DNA of 63,012 bases from Pseudonocardia sp. (GTDB taxonomy: Bacteria > Actinomycetota > Actinomycetes > Mycobacteriales > Pseudonocardiaceae). Of this stretch, positions 43,717 to 53,463 are shown piece by piece. Where the stretch lies: contig NZ_JAODNI010000053.1 of assembly GCF_025465255.1 (NCBI RefSeq), forward strand, positions 1 to 63,012, given 5' to 3'. The notes beneath the pieces are model-generated. The model was not told the DNA's origin. It saw only the letters and a list, made by a program, of their open reading frames with translations, and ran no database searches. Position 1 is the stretch's first letter, and the number at the start of each line of letters is the position of its first letter. The position numbers and the translations under genes are program-made.

Positions 43717-44358
43717 TCAGGTCCGTAACCAGGCGAGAACCGCCTTCACCCGCCGATGATCGTCACCCGACGGGGCGAGCCCCAGCTTGGTGAAGATCGA
43801 CGATATGTGCTTCTCGACCGCTCCCGGGGTGATCACGAGCCCGCGGCCGATCGCGGTGTTGGTGCGTCCCTCGGCCATCAGCCCGAGCACGTCGCGCTCG
43901 CGCGGGGAGAGCTCGGCGAGCGGGTCCCGGCGCCGTCGCCGGCTCAGCAGCGCGGCGACGACCTCCGGATCCAGCACCGTCCCGCCCTCGGCGACGCGGG
44001 TCAGCGCGTCCGCGAGCTCGGTCAGCTTGGAGACCCGGTCCTTGAGCAGGTAGCCGACGCCGCCGCCCGCGGCGAGCAGGTCCCCCGCGTAGGTCTCCTC
44101 GACGTACTGGGACAGCACGAGGATCCCGGTCGACGGCCAGCGTTCCCGGACCTCGAGCGCCGCGCGCAGCCCCTCGTCGGTGAACGTCGGCGGCATCCGC
44201 ACGTCGACGACCGCGACGTCCGGGCGCTGCGCCTCGACCGCCGCGACCAGCGCCTCACCGTCCCCCACCGCGGCGACGACGGACGCGTCCGCCTCCTCGA
44301 GGAGCCGCACCAGCCCCTCGCGCAACAGCAGCGAGTCCTCCGCCAGCACGACCCTCAT
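43717..44358 (-). CDS. NarL/LuxR-family response regulator
   Basis: A 213-aa response regulator. The receiver domain (1-120) has the phospho-acceptor Asp in VAVVDVRMPP and Lys in YLLKDRVS, and the C-terminal LuxR helix-turn-helix is LSPRERDVLGLMAEGRTNTAIG...GAVEKHISSIFTKLGL. It forms a two-component pair with the kinase 17 bp upstream. Targets are unknown; the NlpC/P60 gene follows in the same direction. Confidence 0.95.
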   Translation of the reverse strand: MRVVLAEDSLLLREGLVRLLEEADASVVAAVGDGEALVAAVEAQRPDVAVVDVRMPPTFTDEGLRAALEVRERWPSTGILVLSQYVEETYAGDLLAAGGGVGYLLKDRVSKLTELADALTRVAEGGTVLDPEVVAALLSRRRRRDPLAELSPRERDVLGLMAEGRTNTAIGRGLVITPGAVEKHISSIFTKLGLAPSGDDHRRVKAVLAWLRT

Positions 44359-44375
44359 CTACTCCCCCTCCGTCA

Positions 44376-45725
44376 TCACCCACCCAGACCGGCGAGCGGG
44401 ATCTCCGCGGTGACCACCGTCGGCCCCCCCGCCGGGCTCACCACGTCGAGCACACCCTCCACCGCGGACAGTCTGTCGGAGAGCCCCGACAGTCCGTGCC
44501 CCTTTCCGAGGTGCGCGCCGCCGATCCCGTCGTCGCGGACCTGGACCAGCACCCGTTCGGCGTCCACGCTCACCGTCACCGTGCACAGCGAGGCCCGGGC
44601 GTGCTTCGCGACGTTCGTCAGCGACTCGGTGACCACGAAGTAGGCCGTGTTCTCGACGGCCGCGGCGAGCCGCTGCCCCTGCGGCAGGGCGACGTCGAGC
44701 GAGACCTGGACCGGGCTGCGGGCCGCGGCGGCCGCCAGCGCGGCGCCCAGGCCACGGTCCGCGAGGATCGGCGGCGCGATGCCCCGGGACAGGGCGCGCA
44801 GCTCGGCGAGGGCCTCCCGGCTCTGGGTCAGGGCCTCGTCGACGAGGGATCGCGCCTTGTCCGGGTCGTCGTCGAGGCGCCGCGTGACGGTCTCGAGGTC
44901 CATGTTGAGCCGGACGAGGCGCTGCTGCGGCCCGTCGTGGATGTCGCGTTCGAGCCGGCGCAGGGTCTGCGCCTCGGCCTGCACCGCGGCCCGCCGGCCT
45001 GCGGCGAGCTGTTCGGCCCGGGCCTTCAGGGCGGCGGTCTGGTTGGTCAGCAGGCCGCGGGCGAGCCCGGCGCGGAAGGCGACCAGTCCGCGCACCACCC
45101 AGGGCAGGGTGACCAGCATCAGCACGCCGACGACGGTGTTCAGGGTGATGTCCCCGAGCCGCGACGCGCTCTGGGTGAGCAGCCCGTAGAGACCCTTGTA
45201 CTCGTCGTCGGAGCGTGGGAGGGACCACTCCCACAGCACGTAGAGCGTGGCGCCGAGGCCCGCGACGGACCAGACGACGCCGATCACGAACGTCGCGATC
45301 CGCACCGGGAACGCGACGATCGCGTGCACCAGGTCCCGCCAGGACTGCGGGTCCCCGAGCGAGCGGAAGATCCGGCCGAGGCCGCGGCCGTCGGCGGTCC
45401 GGTAGTGGTACGGCGGCAAGGGGCGCCCGGTGGCCCGCTCGGTGGCGCGGCGTTCGAGCTCCGCGAACCCGCGGGACGCCCGGAGCGTGAGGGCCAGGAT
45501 CGGCACGCCCACCCAGACGACGATCGTGCCGACGCCCGCGGCGAACCCGGCGACCGCGAGCACGAAGGCGGGAATGGCCAGCGGGAGCCCGAGGACCAGG
45601 TAGAGCAGCCCGGCACGGATCCGGGCGGCGCGGCGCGGCGCGGGCCCGACGGCGGTGTCGGGCACCGTGGTCACGGAGCCACCACCCATCGGCAGGTCGG
45701 CGTCGCTCATGTCAGAGGGGATCAT
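44376..45725 (-). CDS. Sensor histidine kinase, NarL-partner type
   Basis: A 449-aa kinase. Four membrane helices lie in a putative-sensor region (about 30-225), then a HisKA_3 dimerisation domain with the phospho-His in LERDIHDGPQQRLVRLNMDL, and an ATPase domain ending GHGLSGLSDRLSAVEG. ATG 45725 was chosen; 45710 is the alternative. Like other kinases with intramembrane sensors it may detect envelope stress or antibiotics (inference). Confidence 0.92.
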   Translation of the reverse strand: MIPSDMSDADLPMGGGSVTTVPDTAVGPAPRRAARIRAGLLYLVLGLPLAIPAFVLAVAGFAAGVGTIVVWVGVPILALTLRASRGFAELERRATERATGRPLPPYHYRTADGRGLGRIFRSLGDPQSWRDLVHAIVAFPVRIATFVIGVVWSVAGLGATLYVLWEWSLPRSDDEYKGLYGLLTQSASRLGDITLNTVVGVLMLVTLPWVVRGLVAFRAGLARGLLTNQTAALKARAEQLAAGRRAAVQAEAQTLRRLERDIHDGPQQRLVRLNMDLETVTRRLDDDPDKARSLVDEALTQSREALAELRALSRGIAPPILADRGLGAALAAAAARSPVQVSLDVALPQGQRLAAAVENTAYFVVTESLTNVAKHARASLCTVTVSVDAERVLVQVRDDGIGGAHLGKGHGLSGLSDRLSAVEGVLDVVSPAGGPTVVTAEIPLAGLGG

Positions 45726-45823
45726 GCCACCCAGCCTGGTCGTGGAGCCCGCGCCGACCCAGCCGGTGGGCCGCAGAACCGGGGGTGGGGCCAACCCCAC
45801 CTGCCGTGTGTTCGGATAACGGC

Positions 45824-46588
45824 ATGTCGTTCGTCGAGCGGGCCGACGCGGGCCCCGTACGCACCCTGACCATGACGGACCCGAAGCGCCGCAACGCCCT
45901 GTCGATCGAGATGCGGGTCGAGCTGCGCGACGCGCTGGTCGCCGCGCACACCGACGACGCCGTCCGGGTCGTCGTCCTCACCGGCGCCGAGGGGTTCTTC
46001 TGCGCGGGCGGGGACATCTCCACGATGAGCGACGACGAGCAGCTCGGCGTCTACCGGCTGCAGGTGATCGCGGAGCTGGTGGAGGCCCTGGTCGAGGGGC
46101 CCACGCCGGTGATCGCCGCCGTCGAGGGTGGCGCGTACGGGGCCGGGCTGTCCCTCGTCGCCGCGTGCGACCACGTCGTCTCCGCGTCCGACGCGAAGTT
46201 CTGCGCCTCGTTCGGCGGGATCGGACTGGCCACGGACGCGGGCCTCGGCTGGACGCTGCCGCGGCGGATCGGCCAGGGCCGGGCGAGCGAGATGATCCTG
46301 TTCGGCGAGGTCGTCGGGGCCCCGCGGGCCGCCGAGATCGGCCTGGTCGAGCGGCTCGCCGAGCCCGCTGGCACGCACTCGCTCGCGGTCGGGCGGGCGG
46401 AGCTGCTGGCCCGTCGGTCGCGGCCGGCGCTGGCGGCGTCGAAGGCGTTGTTCGCGGCCGGGAACACGAGTCTGCGGCAGGTCCTCGCGGCGGAGGCCCG
46501 GGCCCAGCGGGCCTTGTTCGTGGGGCCGGACTTCGCCGAGGGGGTCGGCGCCTTCCGGGCGAAGCGGCGACCCCGGTTCGAGGCGTGA
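45824..46588 (+). CDS. Enoyl-CoA hydratase/isomerase
   Basis: A 254-aa crotonase-family protein. The oxyanion-hole motifs are FFCAGGDIS and GGAYGAGLSLVAACD, and FGGIGLATDAGLGWTLPR holds the second catalytic-Glu position (here Asp/Ala), so hydratase chemistry is not certain. It acts in acyl-CoA catabolism. ATG 45824 was chosen over 45785. It converges on the amidohydrolase gene. Confidence 0.9.
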   Translation: MSFVERADAGPVRTLTMTDPKRRNALSIEMRVELRDALVAAHTDDAVRVVVLTGAEGFFCAGGDISTMSDDEQLGVYRLQVIAELVEALVEGPTPVIAAVEGGAYGAGLSLVAACDHVVSASDAKFCASFGGIGLATDAGLGWTLPRRIGQGRASEMILFGEVVGAPRAAEIGLVERLAEPAGTHSLAVGRAELLARRSRPALAASKALFAAGNTSLRQVLAAEARAQRALFVGPDFAEGVGAFRAKRRPRFEA

Positions 46589-46601
46589 CTCCCCGGCTGG
46601 A

Positions 46602-48314
46602 TCACGGCGCCTTCCGCGGGCCCCGGATCAGCCTCCCGGGCAGCGCGTCGGTCTCCACGCCGCGGGTGTAGGTCTCCTGCCCCGCGACGATCGTGTGCTC
46701 GTACCCGTCGACCCGCTGCAGCAGCCGCCGGCCCCCGGCCGGGAGGTCCGCGCGCATCTCCGGGCGGTGCAGCCGCATCCCGTCGACGTCGATCACGTTG
46801 AGGTCCGCCCGGTAGCCCGGTGCGAGGACGCCGCGGTCCCGCAGCCCGACCGCCCGGGCGGTGTCCCGGGCCTGCCGCTGCACGACGAACGGCAGGTCGA
46901 GCTTCGCGCCGGCGCGGTCCCGGGTCCAGTGCTGGACCAGGGTCGAGGGAAAGCTGCCGTCGCAGATCGTGCCCACGTGCGCGCCGCCGTCGGACAACCC
47001 GGGCAGCGTGTGCGGGTGCACCAGCATCTCGTGCAGGTCGTCCAGGTCGCCGTGCGCGTAGTTGGCGCTGACCAGGTACAGCATCCCGCCGCGGGCGACG
47101 ATGTCGTAGGCGAGCTCGACGGCGTCGACCCCTTCGCGCTGCGCCCGCGCCGCGATGGACTCCGACACCGGGGGCTCGTAGTTCGGCGGGTCCGCGAGCT
47201 CGTACATCAGCTCGTACTTGTGGATGAGCGTGCCGCCGAGACGGTTGCGCTCCTTCTCCCGCGTCTGCGCCGCGAGGATCGCCGCCCGCAGCTCCGGCTC
47301 ACGCATCCGGTGGGCCTGCTCCTCCGGCGTGAGGTCGGCCAGCCGGCGCCAGACGGGGTTGGTCATGAACGGGTTCAGGGTGTTCCAGAGTCCGAGGATC
47401 ATGCCGACGGGCCGGGCCGCGACCTGGGCCCGCATCTCCAGCCCGTCCGCCCAGGCCTGTTCGAGCATCGCGAGCACCTGCTTGTGCCGCCCGGTGTCCT
47501 GCGGGAACTGGACCAGGGACACCGACAGCGGGCGGCCGGACTCCTCCACCATCCGGCGCAGCAGCGCGAACTCCTTCGCCGGGTCCGGGAAGTCCGTGAC
47601 CAGCTGCAACACCCCGGTCCCGGTCTCCCCGATAGCCTTCGCGATGGCGACGAGCTCGTCCGCACCGACGTCGTAGGACGGGGTCAGCTCGCCGTCGATG
47701 CTCTTGTGGTTCAGCGTGCGTGAGGTGGAGAAGCCCAGCGCGCCGGCCCGCACCGCGGCCTTGGCGAGCTTCGCCATCAGCGCGATCTCCTCGGGCGTCG
47801 CCTCCTCGTACGCGGCGGCCCGCGCGCCCATCGCGTGCACGCGCAGCGCGGCGTGCGGGACCTGGGTGGCGAGGTCGACGTCGTGCGGGCGGGCCTCGAG
47901 CGCGTCCAGGTACTCGTCGAAGCTCAGCCAGTTCCAGGCGAGGCCCTCGTGCAGGGCGACGCCGGGGATGTCCTCGACGCCCTCCATCAGGTCGATCAGC
48001 CGGGCGTGGTGCTCGGGCAGGGCGGGGGCGAACCCGACGCCGCAGTTGCCCATGACGACGGTGGTGACCCCGTGCCAGGACGACGGGTGCAGCCGGGACT
48101 CCCAGGTGGCCTGCCCGTCGTAGTGGGTGTGGATGTCCACGAACCCGGGGGCGACGACGGCGCCCGCCGCGTCGATCTCGCGGGCGCCGGTCCCGGCGAC
48201 CCTCCCGACCTCGACGATCCGGTCGCCGGTGACGGCGACGTCCGCCGTGCGGGGTTCCCCGCCGTTCCCGTCGATGACGCGGCCACCCCGGACCACCAGG
48301 TCGTACATCGCCAT
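46602..48314 (-). CDS. D-aminoacylase-like amidohydrolase
   Basis: A 570-aa metal-dependent amidohydrolase of the N-acyl-D-amino-acid deacylase group. Metal ligands are seen in FVDIHTHYDGQ and downstream; VMGNCGVGFAP, LGFSTSRTLNH and LSDGGAHVGTICD are typical. ATG 48314 has GGAGGGG 6 bp upstream. It probably hydrolyses N-acyl-D-amino acids or related cyclic amides. Confidence 0.92.
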   Translation of the reverse strand: MAMYDLVVRGGRVIDGNGGEPRTADVAVTGDRIVEVGRVAGTGAREIDAAGAVVAPGFVDIHTHYDGQATWESRLHPSSWHGVTTVVMGNCGVGFAPALPEHHARLIDLMEGVEDIPGVALHEGLAWNWLSFDEYLDALEARPHDVDLATQVPHAALRVHAMGARAAAYEEATPEEIALMAKLAKAAVRAGALGFSTSRTLNHKSIDGELTPSYDVGADELVAIAKAIGETGTGVLQLVTDFPDPAKEFALLRRMVEESGRPLSVSLVQFPQDTGRHKQVLAMLEQAWADGLEMRAQVAARPVGMILGLWNTLNPFMTNPVWRRLADLTPEEQAHRMREPELRAAILAAQTREKERNRLGGTLIHKYELMYELADPPNYEPPVSESIAARAQREGVDAVELAYDIVARGGMLYLVSANYAHGDLDDLHEMLVHPHTLPGLSDGGAHVGTICDGSFPSTLVQHWTRDRAGAKLDLPFVVQRQARDTARAVGLRDRGVLAPGYRADLNVIDVDGMRLHRPEMRADLPAGGRRLLQRVDGYEHTIVAGQETYTRGVETDALPGRLIRGPRKAP

Positions 48315-48389
48315 GGAAGACCCCTCCGTCGCGGTCGCTCGGTCCGTTGTAGCCCCGGAACTGTCGGTGGGGGAAGCCACACTGCCCCC

Positions 48390-49460
48390 ATGACCACCGA
48401 AGAGAGCAACCGCATCAAACAATCAGGCACCCGCTTCACCATAGTGCCGCGCGGCGCCTACTCCCTCGCCGAGTCCGGGATGTTCGGCCGCGGCGAGCGC
48501 AGCGGGGACTGGCCCGGCTCCGGGGCGTACGCCCCCGAGGAGGGCGTGCTGCGCCTGGCGTTCCTGCTCGACGACCTGCGCACGCCCGTCGGCGTGGCAC
48601 TCGTGCAGGACGGCGGCGGCGTGCACGGCACCGTCAGCGGGCTCGATCCCGGCGGGGACGTCGGGCCGGTCCGGGACCAGGTGGCCAGGATGCTGTCCCT
48701 CGACCGCGACGGGGCCGGCTTCGACGCCGTCGGCGCGCGGGATCCGCAGGTCGCGAGGCTGCTGGCGGCCGCGCCCGGGCTGCGGCCACCGCTGTTCCCG
48801 TCCCCCTACGAGGCCGCGGTGTGGTGCGTGATCGCGCAACGCTGGGGAGCCCGGCAGGCCACGGCCGCGCGGGAACGACTTTCGCGGGAGTTCGGGGCGG
48901 TGGTCGACGCGGGCGGTGTCGGGACTGCCGTCGTGCCCACGCCCGCGCAGCTGCTGGCGGCCGAGCGCCTCCCCGGGCTGCCGGCGGTGAAGCAGGAGCG
49001 GCTCCGGGCGGTGGCGCGGGCGGCGGGCGAGGGGATGTTCGAGCCCGTCGCGATCCGGGACGGCGATCCGGACGAGGTCCGGGCCCGGCTGCGGCAGGTG
49101 AACGGGATCGGCGGGTTCGCCGCGTCGCTGATCCACCTGCGGGCGTCCGGGGTCACGGATGCCCTGGTGGCCGGCGAGCCGCGGCTGGCCGTGCTGGTCG
49201 GGGCGCTCTACGGCCTGCACGGGCCCGCGTCGCCGGAGGACCTGGCGGGGATCGCCGAGTCGTGGCGGCCGTTCCGCACGTGGGTCGCCGTGCTGGTCCG
49301 GGCCGCGGGCCGGCGGCTGCCGGAGCTCGCGGACCTGCCGGAACCCGCCCCGGCGGCCCGGTGTGACCCCGCTCGACCCGCCCCGGGCCCGGCTCGCGCT
49401 GATCGGCTGAGCCGGGTCAGACCGCTTCGTCGGCCAGGAAGTCCAGCACGGTCCGGGTGA
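48390..49460 (+). CDS. AlkA-like DNA glycosylase (HhH-GPD)
   Basis: A 356-aa protein resembling actinobacterial DNA-3-methyladenine glycosylase 2. SPYEAAVWCVIAQRWGARQA and the helix-hairpin-helix LRQVNGIGGFAASLIHLRA are clear. At the usual catalytic Asp the sequence reads VAGEPRLAVLV, so the Asp may be replaced by Glu and activity is uncertain. The last about 30 residues are low-complexity and overlap the antisense hydrolase gene; another frame stops at 49410 with a more natural end, hinting at a frameshift near 49360. Confidence 0.8.
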   Translation: MTTEESNRIKQSGTRFTIVPRGAYSLAESGMFGRGERSGDWPGSGAYAPEEGVLRLAFLLDDLRTPVGVALVQDGGGVHGTVSGLDPGGDVGPVRDQVARMLSLDRDGAGFDAVGARDPQVARLLAAAPGLRPPLFPSPYEAAVWCVIAQRWGARQATAARERLSREFGAVVDAGGVGTAVVPTPAQLLAAERLPGLPAVKQERLRAVARAAGEGMFEPVAIRDGDPDEVRARLRQVNGIGGFAASLIHLRASGVTDALVAGEPRLAVLVGALYGLHGPASPEDLAGIAESWRPFRTWVAVLVRAAGRRLPELADLPEPAPAARCDPARPAPGPARADRLSRVRPLRRPGSPARSG

Positions 49461-50316
49461 AGACGTCGTTGTCGTCGCCCGCGACCATGTGGCCGGTCGC
49501 GGTGACGTCCACGTGCCGGGCGCCGGGGATGAGCTCGAGCAGCTCGGCGACGCCCTCGTCGCTCACGATGTCGGACTGCGCGCCCCGGACCAGCAGCGTC
49601 GGCACTCTGATGGCGGCGGCCGCGGCGGTGGCGCGTTCGTACGAGGTCGAGCGGCGAGGCTCGGACTCGATCCGGAGGAAGGCCGGGTCCCAGTGCCAGT
49701 ACCAGCGGCCGTCCTCGCGCAGCCGCACGTTCTTCCGCAGCCCCTCGGGGCTCGGCGGGCGCTTGCGGTGCGGGTTGTAGGCGCGGACGGCCTCGGCCAC
49801 CTCGTCCAGCGAGGCGAAACCGTCCGGGTTTCCGCGCATGAACGCGATGATCCGGGCGACGCCGTCCGGCTCGACCCTGGGCACGATGTCCACCAGCACG
49901 AGCGCGCGGGCGAGATCACCCCGCTCGCCCTGGCCCACGAGGGAGGTCATCCCGCCCATCGAGGCGCCGATCAGCAGCGGCGGCTCGGGGACGTCGAGTG
50001 CGGCGACCACCGCGGCGAGGTCCGCCACCAGGCCGTCCGTGCCGTAGTCGCCGTCCGGGGCCCAGTCGCTGTCGCCGTGCCCGCGGGCGTCGAGGGCGAT
50101 CGAGATCCAGCCGTGCTCGGCGAGCGCCGCGGCGGTCCGGAACCAGGAGTGCCGGGTCTGGCCACCGCCGTGCAGCAGGAGCGCGGTGCCACGGGGGGTG
50201 CCGGCGGACTCCCACCGGTCCCCGACGAGCTTGCCCGCCGCGCCGTCGAACACCACCCGTCCGCCGGGCGGCACGGTGGCACGCGGAGCGGGCGGTGGGT
50301 CGTTCGCTTCGGACAT
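49417..50316 (-). CDS. Alpha/beta hydrolase
   Basis: A 299-aa serine hydrolase fold: oxyanion HGGGQTRHSW, nucleophile Ser in IGASMGGMTS (about 123), acid in GAQSDIVSDEG and His in ATGHMVAGDD. DARGHGDS precedes the nucleophile. The substrate is unknown (esterase, epoxide hydrolase and C-C hydrolase are all possible). ATG 50316 is used. Confidence 0.9.
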   Translation of the reverse strand: MSEANDPPPAPRATVPPGGRVVFDGAAGKLVGDRWESAGTPRGTALLLHGGGQTRHSWFRTAAALAEHGWISIALDARGHGDSDWAPDGDYGTDGLVADLAAVVAALDVPEPPLLIGASMGGMTSLVGQGERGDLARALVLVDIVPRVEPDGVARIIAFMRGNPDGFASLDEVAEAVRAYNPHRKRPPSPEGLRKNVRLREDGRWYWHWDPAFLRIESEPRRSTSYERATAAAAAIRVPTLLVRGAQSDIVSDEGVAELLELIPGARHVDVTATGHMVAGDDNDVFTRTVLDFLADEAV

Positions 50317-50369
50317 GCATCGCACCCTAACGCTCGCCCGCACGGGACCCGGGGGTCCACGCTGTGAGG

Positions 50370-51026
50370 ATGAGCGCGTTGTGGAACGAGGTCGACGAGT
50401 ACGTGGCGGGCCTGCTGATCGGCCGGGACAAGGCCCTGGACGGGGCGCTGCGGGACAACGCCGCCGCCGGCCTGCCGCCGATCGACGTGTCCCCGACGCA
50501 GGGCAAGTTCCTGCACCTGCTGGCCCGGGTCTCCGGGGCGCGGCGGGTCCTGGAGATCGGCACCCTCGGCGGCTACTCCACCATCTGGCTGGCCCGCGGC
50601 CTGCCGGAAGGCGGCCGGCTCGTCACGCTCGAACGCTCCCCCGCCCACGCGGCGGTGGCCCGGGCGAACCTGGCGCGGGCCGGGCTGGGCGGCGTGGTCG
50701 AGGTCCGCGAGGGCGCGGCGCTCGACCTGCTTCCCGCGCTCGTGGACTCCGAGCCCTTCGATCTCGTGTTCGTCGATGCGGACAAGGAGGCCAACACCGA
50801 GTACCTGGACTGGGCGGTCCGGCTCACCCGCCCGGGCGCGACGATCGTGGTGGACAACGTGGTCCGGCAGGGCCGGATCGTCGACGCCCGCGATCCCGAA
50901 CCGGGGGTCCGGAGCACCCGGCGGTTCTTCGACGCGCTCGCCGCGGACGAGCGCCTCGACGCCACCGCCCTGCAGACCGTGGGGGTGAAGGGGCACGACG
51001 GGTTCGTGCTCGCCGTCGTCCGCTGA
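50370..51026 (+). CDS. SAM-dependent O-methyltransferase (COMT-like)
   Basis: A 218-aa class I methyltransferase of the catechol-O-methyltransferase-like bacterial family. The SAM site is VLEIGTLGGYSTIWLARGLP and the metal ligands are in FVFVDADKEANTEYL-like DLVFVDADK and VVDNVVRQG. It is Mg-dependent and acts on phenolic compounds. ATG 50370 is used. The CaiB gene follows after 31 bp. Confidence 0.9.
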   Translation: MSALWNEVDEYVAGLLIGRDKALDGALRDNAAAGLPPIDVSPTQGKFLHLLARVSGARRVLEIGTLGGYSTIWLARGLPEGGRLVTLERSPAHAAVARANLARAGLGGVVEVREGAALDLLPALVDSEPFDLVFVDADKEANTEYLDWAVRLTRPGATIVVDNVVRQGRIVDARDPEPGVRSTRRFFDALAADERLDATALQTVGVKGHDGFVLAVVR

Positions 51027-51057
51027 GCGCTCGATCGATCGGTTAGCGTGCGGGACG

Positions 51058-52284
51058 ATGAGTACATCCACGGAGTCGGCGGCCCGGACCGACGGACCGG
51101 GTCCGCTGGCCGGGGTCACGGTCGTGGCCCTGGAGCAGGCGGTCTCGGCGCCCCTGTGCACCCGCACCCTCGCGGACCTCGGCGCCCGGGTGATCAAGGT
51201 CGAGAACCCGCGCGGCGGGGACTTCGCCCGGCACTACGACGACGTCGTGCACGGCCTGGCCGCACACTTCGTCTGGTGCAACCGTGGCAAGGAGTCCGTG
51301 ACGCTGGACCTCAAGTCCGACGCGGGCAGGGACCTGCTGCACCGGTTGCTGGCGGAGGCGGACGTGCTGGTCTCCAACCTCGCCCCCGGGGCGACCGAGC
51401 GGATCGGCGTGGGCGCGGCGCAGATGGCGGAGCGGCACCCGCACGTCGTCGCGCTGGAGATCTCCGGGTACGGCACCGGCGGCCCGCTGTCGGCGAAGAG
51501 GGCGTACGACATGCTCGTGCAGGGCGAGTCCGGCGCATGTTCGATCACCGGCCTGCCCGGTGCCCCGGCCAAGCCGGGCCCGCCGTTCGCGGACGCCAGC
51601 ACCGGCCTCTACGCCGCGATCGCGATCCTCGGGGCGCTCTACGAGCGGGGGAAGGTCCGCAGCGCCGACGGCGGCGGCCGGGTCGCGGTGAGCATGTTCG
51701 ACACGATGGCCGAGCTGATGGGCTACCCGCTCACCTACACCCGGCACAGCGGGGTCGAGCAGCAACCGGTCGGGATGGGCTCCCCCGCCGTCGTGCCCTA
51801 CGGGGCGTATCCCACGGCCGACGGGCAGACGGTGATCCTGGGCACCACGAACGACGCCGAGTGGCAGCGTCTCGCCCGGGACATGATGGGCCGTCCGGAT
51901 CTCGCGGACGACGAGCGCTACCGCCGCGGCCCGGACCGGGTCGTCCACCGTGCCACCCTGGACGCCGAGCTCGCGGCCTGGTGCCGCACGCTCCCGCTGG
52001 CCGAGCTGCAGGCGAAGGCGGACACCGCCGGGATCGGGAACGCCCGGTTCAACACGCCGGCGGAGGTCGTGGAACATCCGCACCTGACCGCACGGGACCG
52101 GTGGCGCGAGGTCGAGACCCCCGGCGGCCCGATCCCGGCGTTGCTGCCGCCGCCGGTCTACGAGGGCCGCGAGCTCGGGATGGGGCCCGTCCCCGGCCTG
52201 GGTGAGCACACCGACACCGTCCTGTCCGGGATCGGGCTCACCCCGGGCGAGATCATGGACCTGCGGGACCGCAAGGTCCTCTAG
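51058..52284 (+). CDS. CaiB/BaiF-family CoA transferase
   Basis: A 408-aa type III CoA transferase. The catalytic Asp is in RAYDMLVQGESG (about 145) and VVALEQAVSAPLCTRTLADLGARVIKVE is the usual N-terminal motif. It moves CoA between organic acids. It is followed after 21 bp by an acyl-CoA dehydrogenase, so the pair probably activates and oxidises a carboxylic acid. Confidence 0.93.
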   Translation: MSTSTESAARTDGPGPLAGVTVVALEQAVSAPLCTRTLADLGARVIKVENPRGGDFARHYDDVVHGLAAHFVWCNRGKESVTLDLKSDAGRDLLHRLLAEADVLVSNLAPGATERIGVGAAQMAERHPHVVALEISGYGTGGPLSAKRAYDMLVQGESGACSITGLPGAPAKPGPPFADASTGLYAAIAILGALYERGKVRSADGGGRVAVSMFDTMAELMGYPLTYTRHSGVEQQPVGMGSPAVVPYGAYPTADGQTVILGTTNDAEWQRLARDMMGRPDLADDERYRRGPDRVVHRATLDAELAAWCRTLPLAELQAKADTAGIGNARFNTPAEVVEHPHLTARDRWREVETPGGPIPALLPPPVYEGRELGMGPVPGLGEHTDTVLSGIGLTPGEIMDLRDRKVL

Positions 52285-52305
52285 AACGAGGAACGAGGGA
52301 GAGAC

Positions 52306-53463
52306 GTGGACGTCAGCGACCTGAACGACGTGCTCGGCTCGGTGCGGACGTTCATCCGCAACGAGGTCGTGCCACTGGAGGAGCAGATCGACGAACGGGA
52401 CGAGATCCCGGCGTCGATCGTCGCGCAGTGCAAGGAGATGGGCCTCTACGGCTTCACCATCGGCGAGGAGTACGGCGGTCTGGGTCTCTCGGCCACCGAG
52501 GAGGTGCAGCTGGCATTCGAGCTGGGCTGGACCACCCCGGCGCTGCGATCGCTGTTCGGCACGAACAACGGCATCGCCGGGCACGTGCTGCTCGAGGGCG
52601 GGACGGAGGAGCAGAAGAAGGCGTGGCTGCCCCGGCTGGCTTCCGGCGAGGTGACCGCGTCGTTCGGGCTCACCGAGGCGGACGCGGGCTCGGACCCCTC
52701 GTCGCTCACGACCACCGCCCGCCGGGACGGCTCGGACTGGGTCCTGAACGGTTCGAAGCGCTACATCACGAACTCGCCGGTCGCGGACGTGATCATGGTG
52801 TTCGCGAAGACGAACCCAGACGCCCCGGGCAACCGCGGGATCTCCACCTTCCTGGTGCCGAAGGGCACGCCCGGCCTGTCGGTCGGGCCGAAGGACCACA
52901 AGATGGGCCAGTTCGGCGCCTGGACCGCGGACGTCTACCTCGACGACGTGCGGGTGCCCGCGGATGCGGTCGTGGGGGGCGAGGAGGGCATCGACAACGG
53001 CTTCCTCATCGCCGCGAAGTGCCTCGCGCACGGTCGGCTGCACATCGCGGCCGTCTGTGTCGGAATGGCGCAGCGGCTGGTGCACGAGACCGTCGAGTAC
53101 GCGAAGACCCGGGAGCAGGGCGGCAAGCCGATCGCCCGGTTCCAGCTGATCCAGGGCCTGGTCGCGGACTCGGTCACGGACACCTACGCCGGCCGCGCCC
53201 TGGTCATGGAGACCGCGCGGGCGTTCGACGCGGGCACGGACAAGATCGCCGGCCCGTCCGCGGCGAAGTACTTCTGCTCGGAGATGGTCGGCCGCGTCGC
53301 GGACCGCGCGGTGCAGGTGCACGGCGGTGCGGGCTACATGCGCGGCGTCGCGGTGGAGCGGTTCTTCCGGGACGCCCGCCTCTTCCGGATCTACGAGGGC
53401 ACCAGCCAGATCCAGCAGGTCATCATCGCGCGGGACGCGCTGGGCAAGGCGGCCCGTGGCTGA
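52306..53463 (+). CDS. Acyl-CoA dehydrogenase
   Basis: A 385-aa FAD-dependent dehydrogenase. FGLTEADAGSDPSSL and YITNSPVADVIMVFAKT are FAD-binding segments, and the C-terminal IYEGTSQIQQVIIARDALG holds the catalytic Glu. GTG 52306 follows GGGAGAGAC. It forms a unit with the CoA transferase before it and the acetyltransferase after it. Confidence 0.95.
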   Translation: MDVSDLNDVLGSVRTFIRNEVVPLEEQIDERDEIPASIVAQCKEMGLYGFTIGEEYGGLGLSATEEVQLAFELGWTTPALRSLFGTNNGIAGHVLLEGGTEEQKKAWLPRLASGEVTASFGLTEADAGSDPSSLTTTARRDGSDWVLNGSKRYITNSPVADVIMVFAKTNPDAPGNRGISTFLVPKGTPGLSVGPKDHKMGQFGAWTADVYLDDVRVPADAVVGGEEGIDNGFLIAAKCLAHGRLHIAAVCVGMAQRLVHETVEYAKTREQGGKPIARFQLIQGLVADSVTDTYAGRALVMETARAFDAGTDKIAGPSAAKYFCSEMVGRVADRAVQVHGGAGYMRGVAVERFFRDARLFRIYEGTSQIQQVIIARDALGKAARG

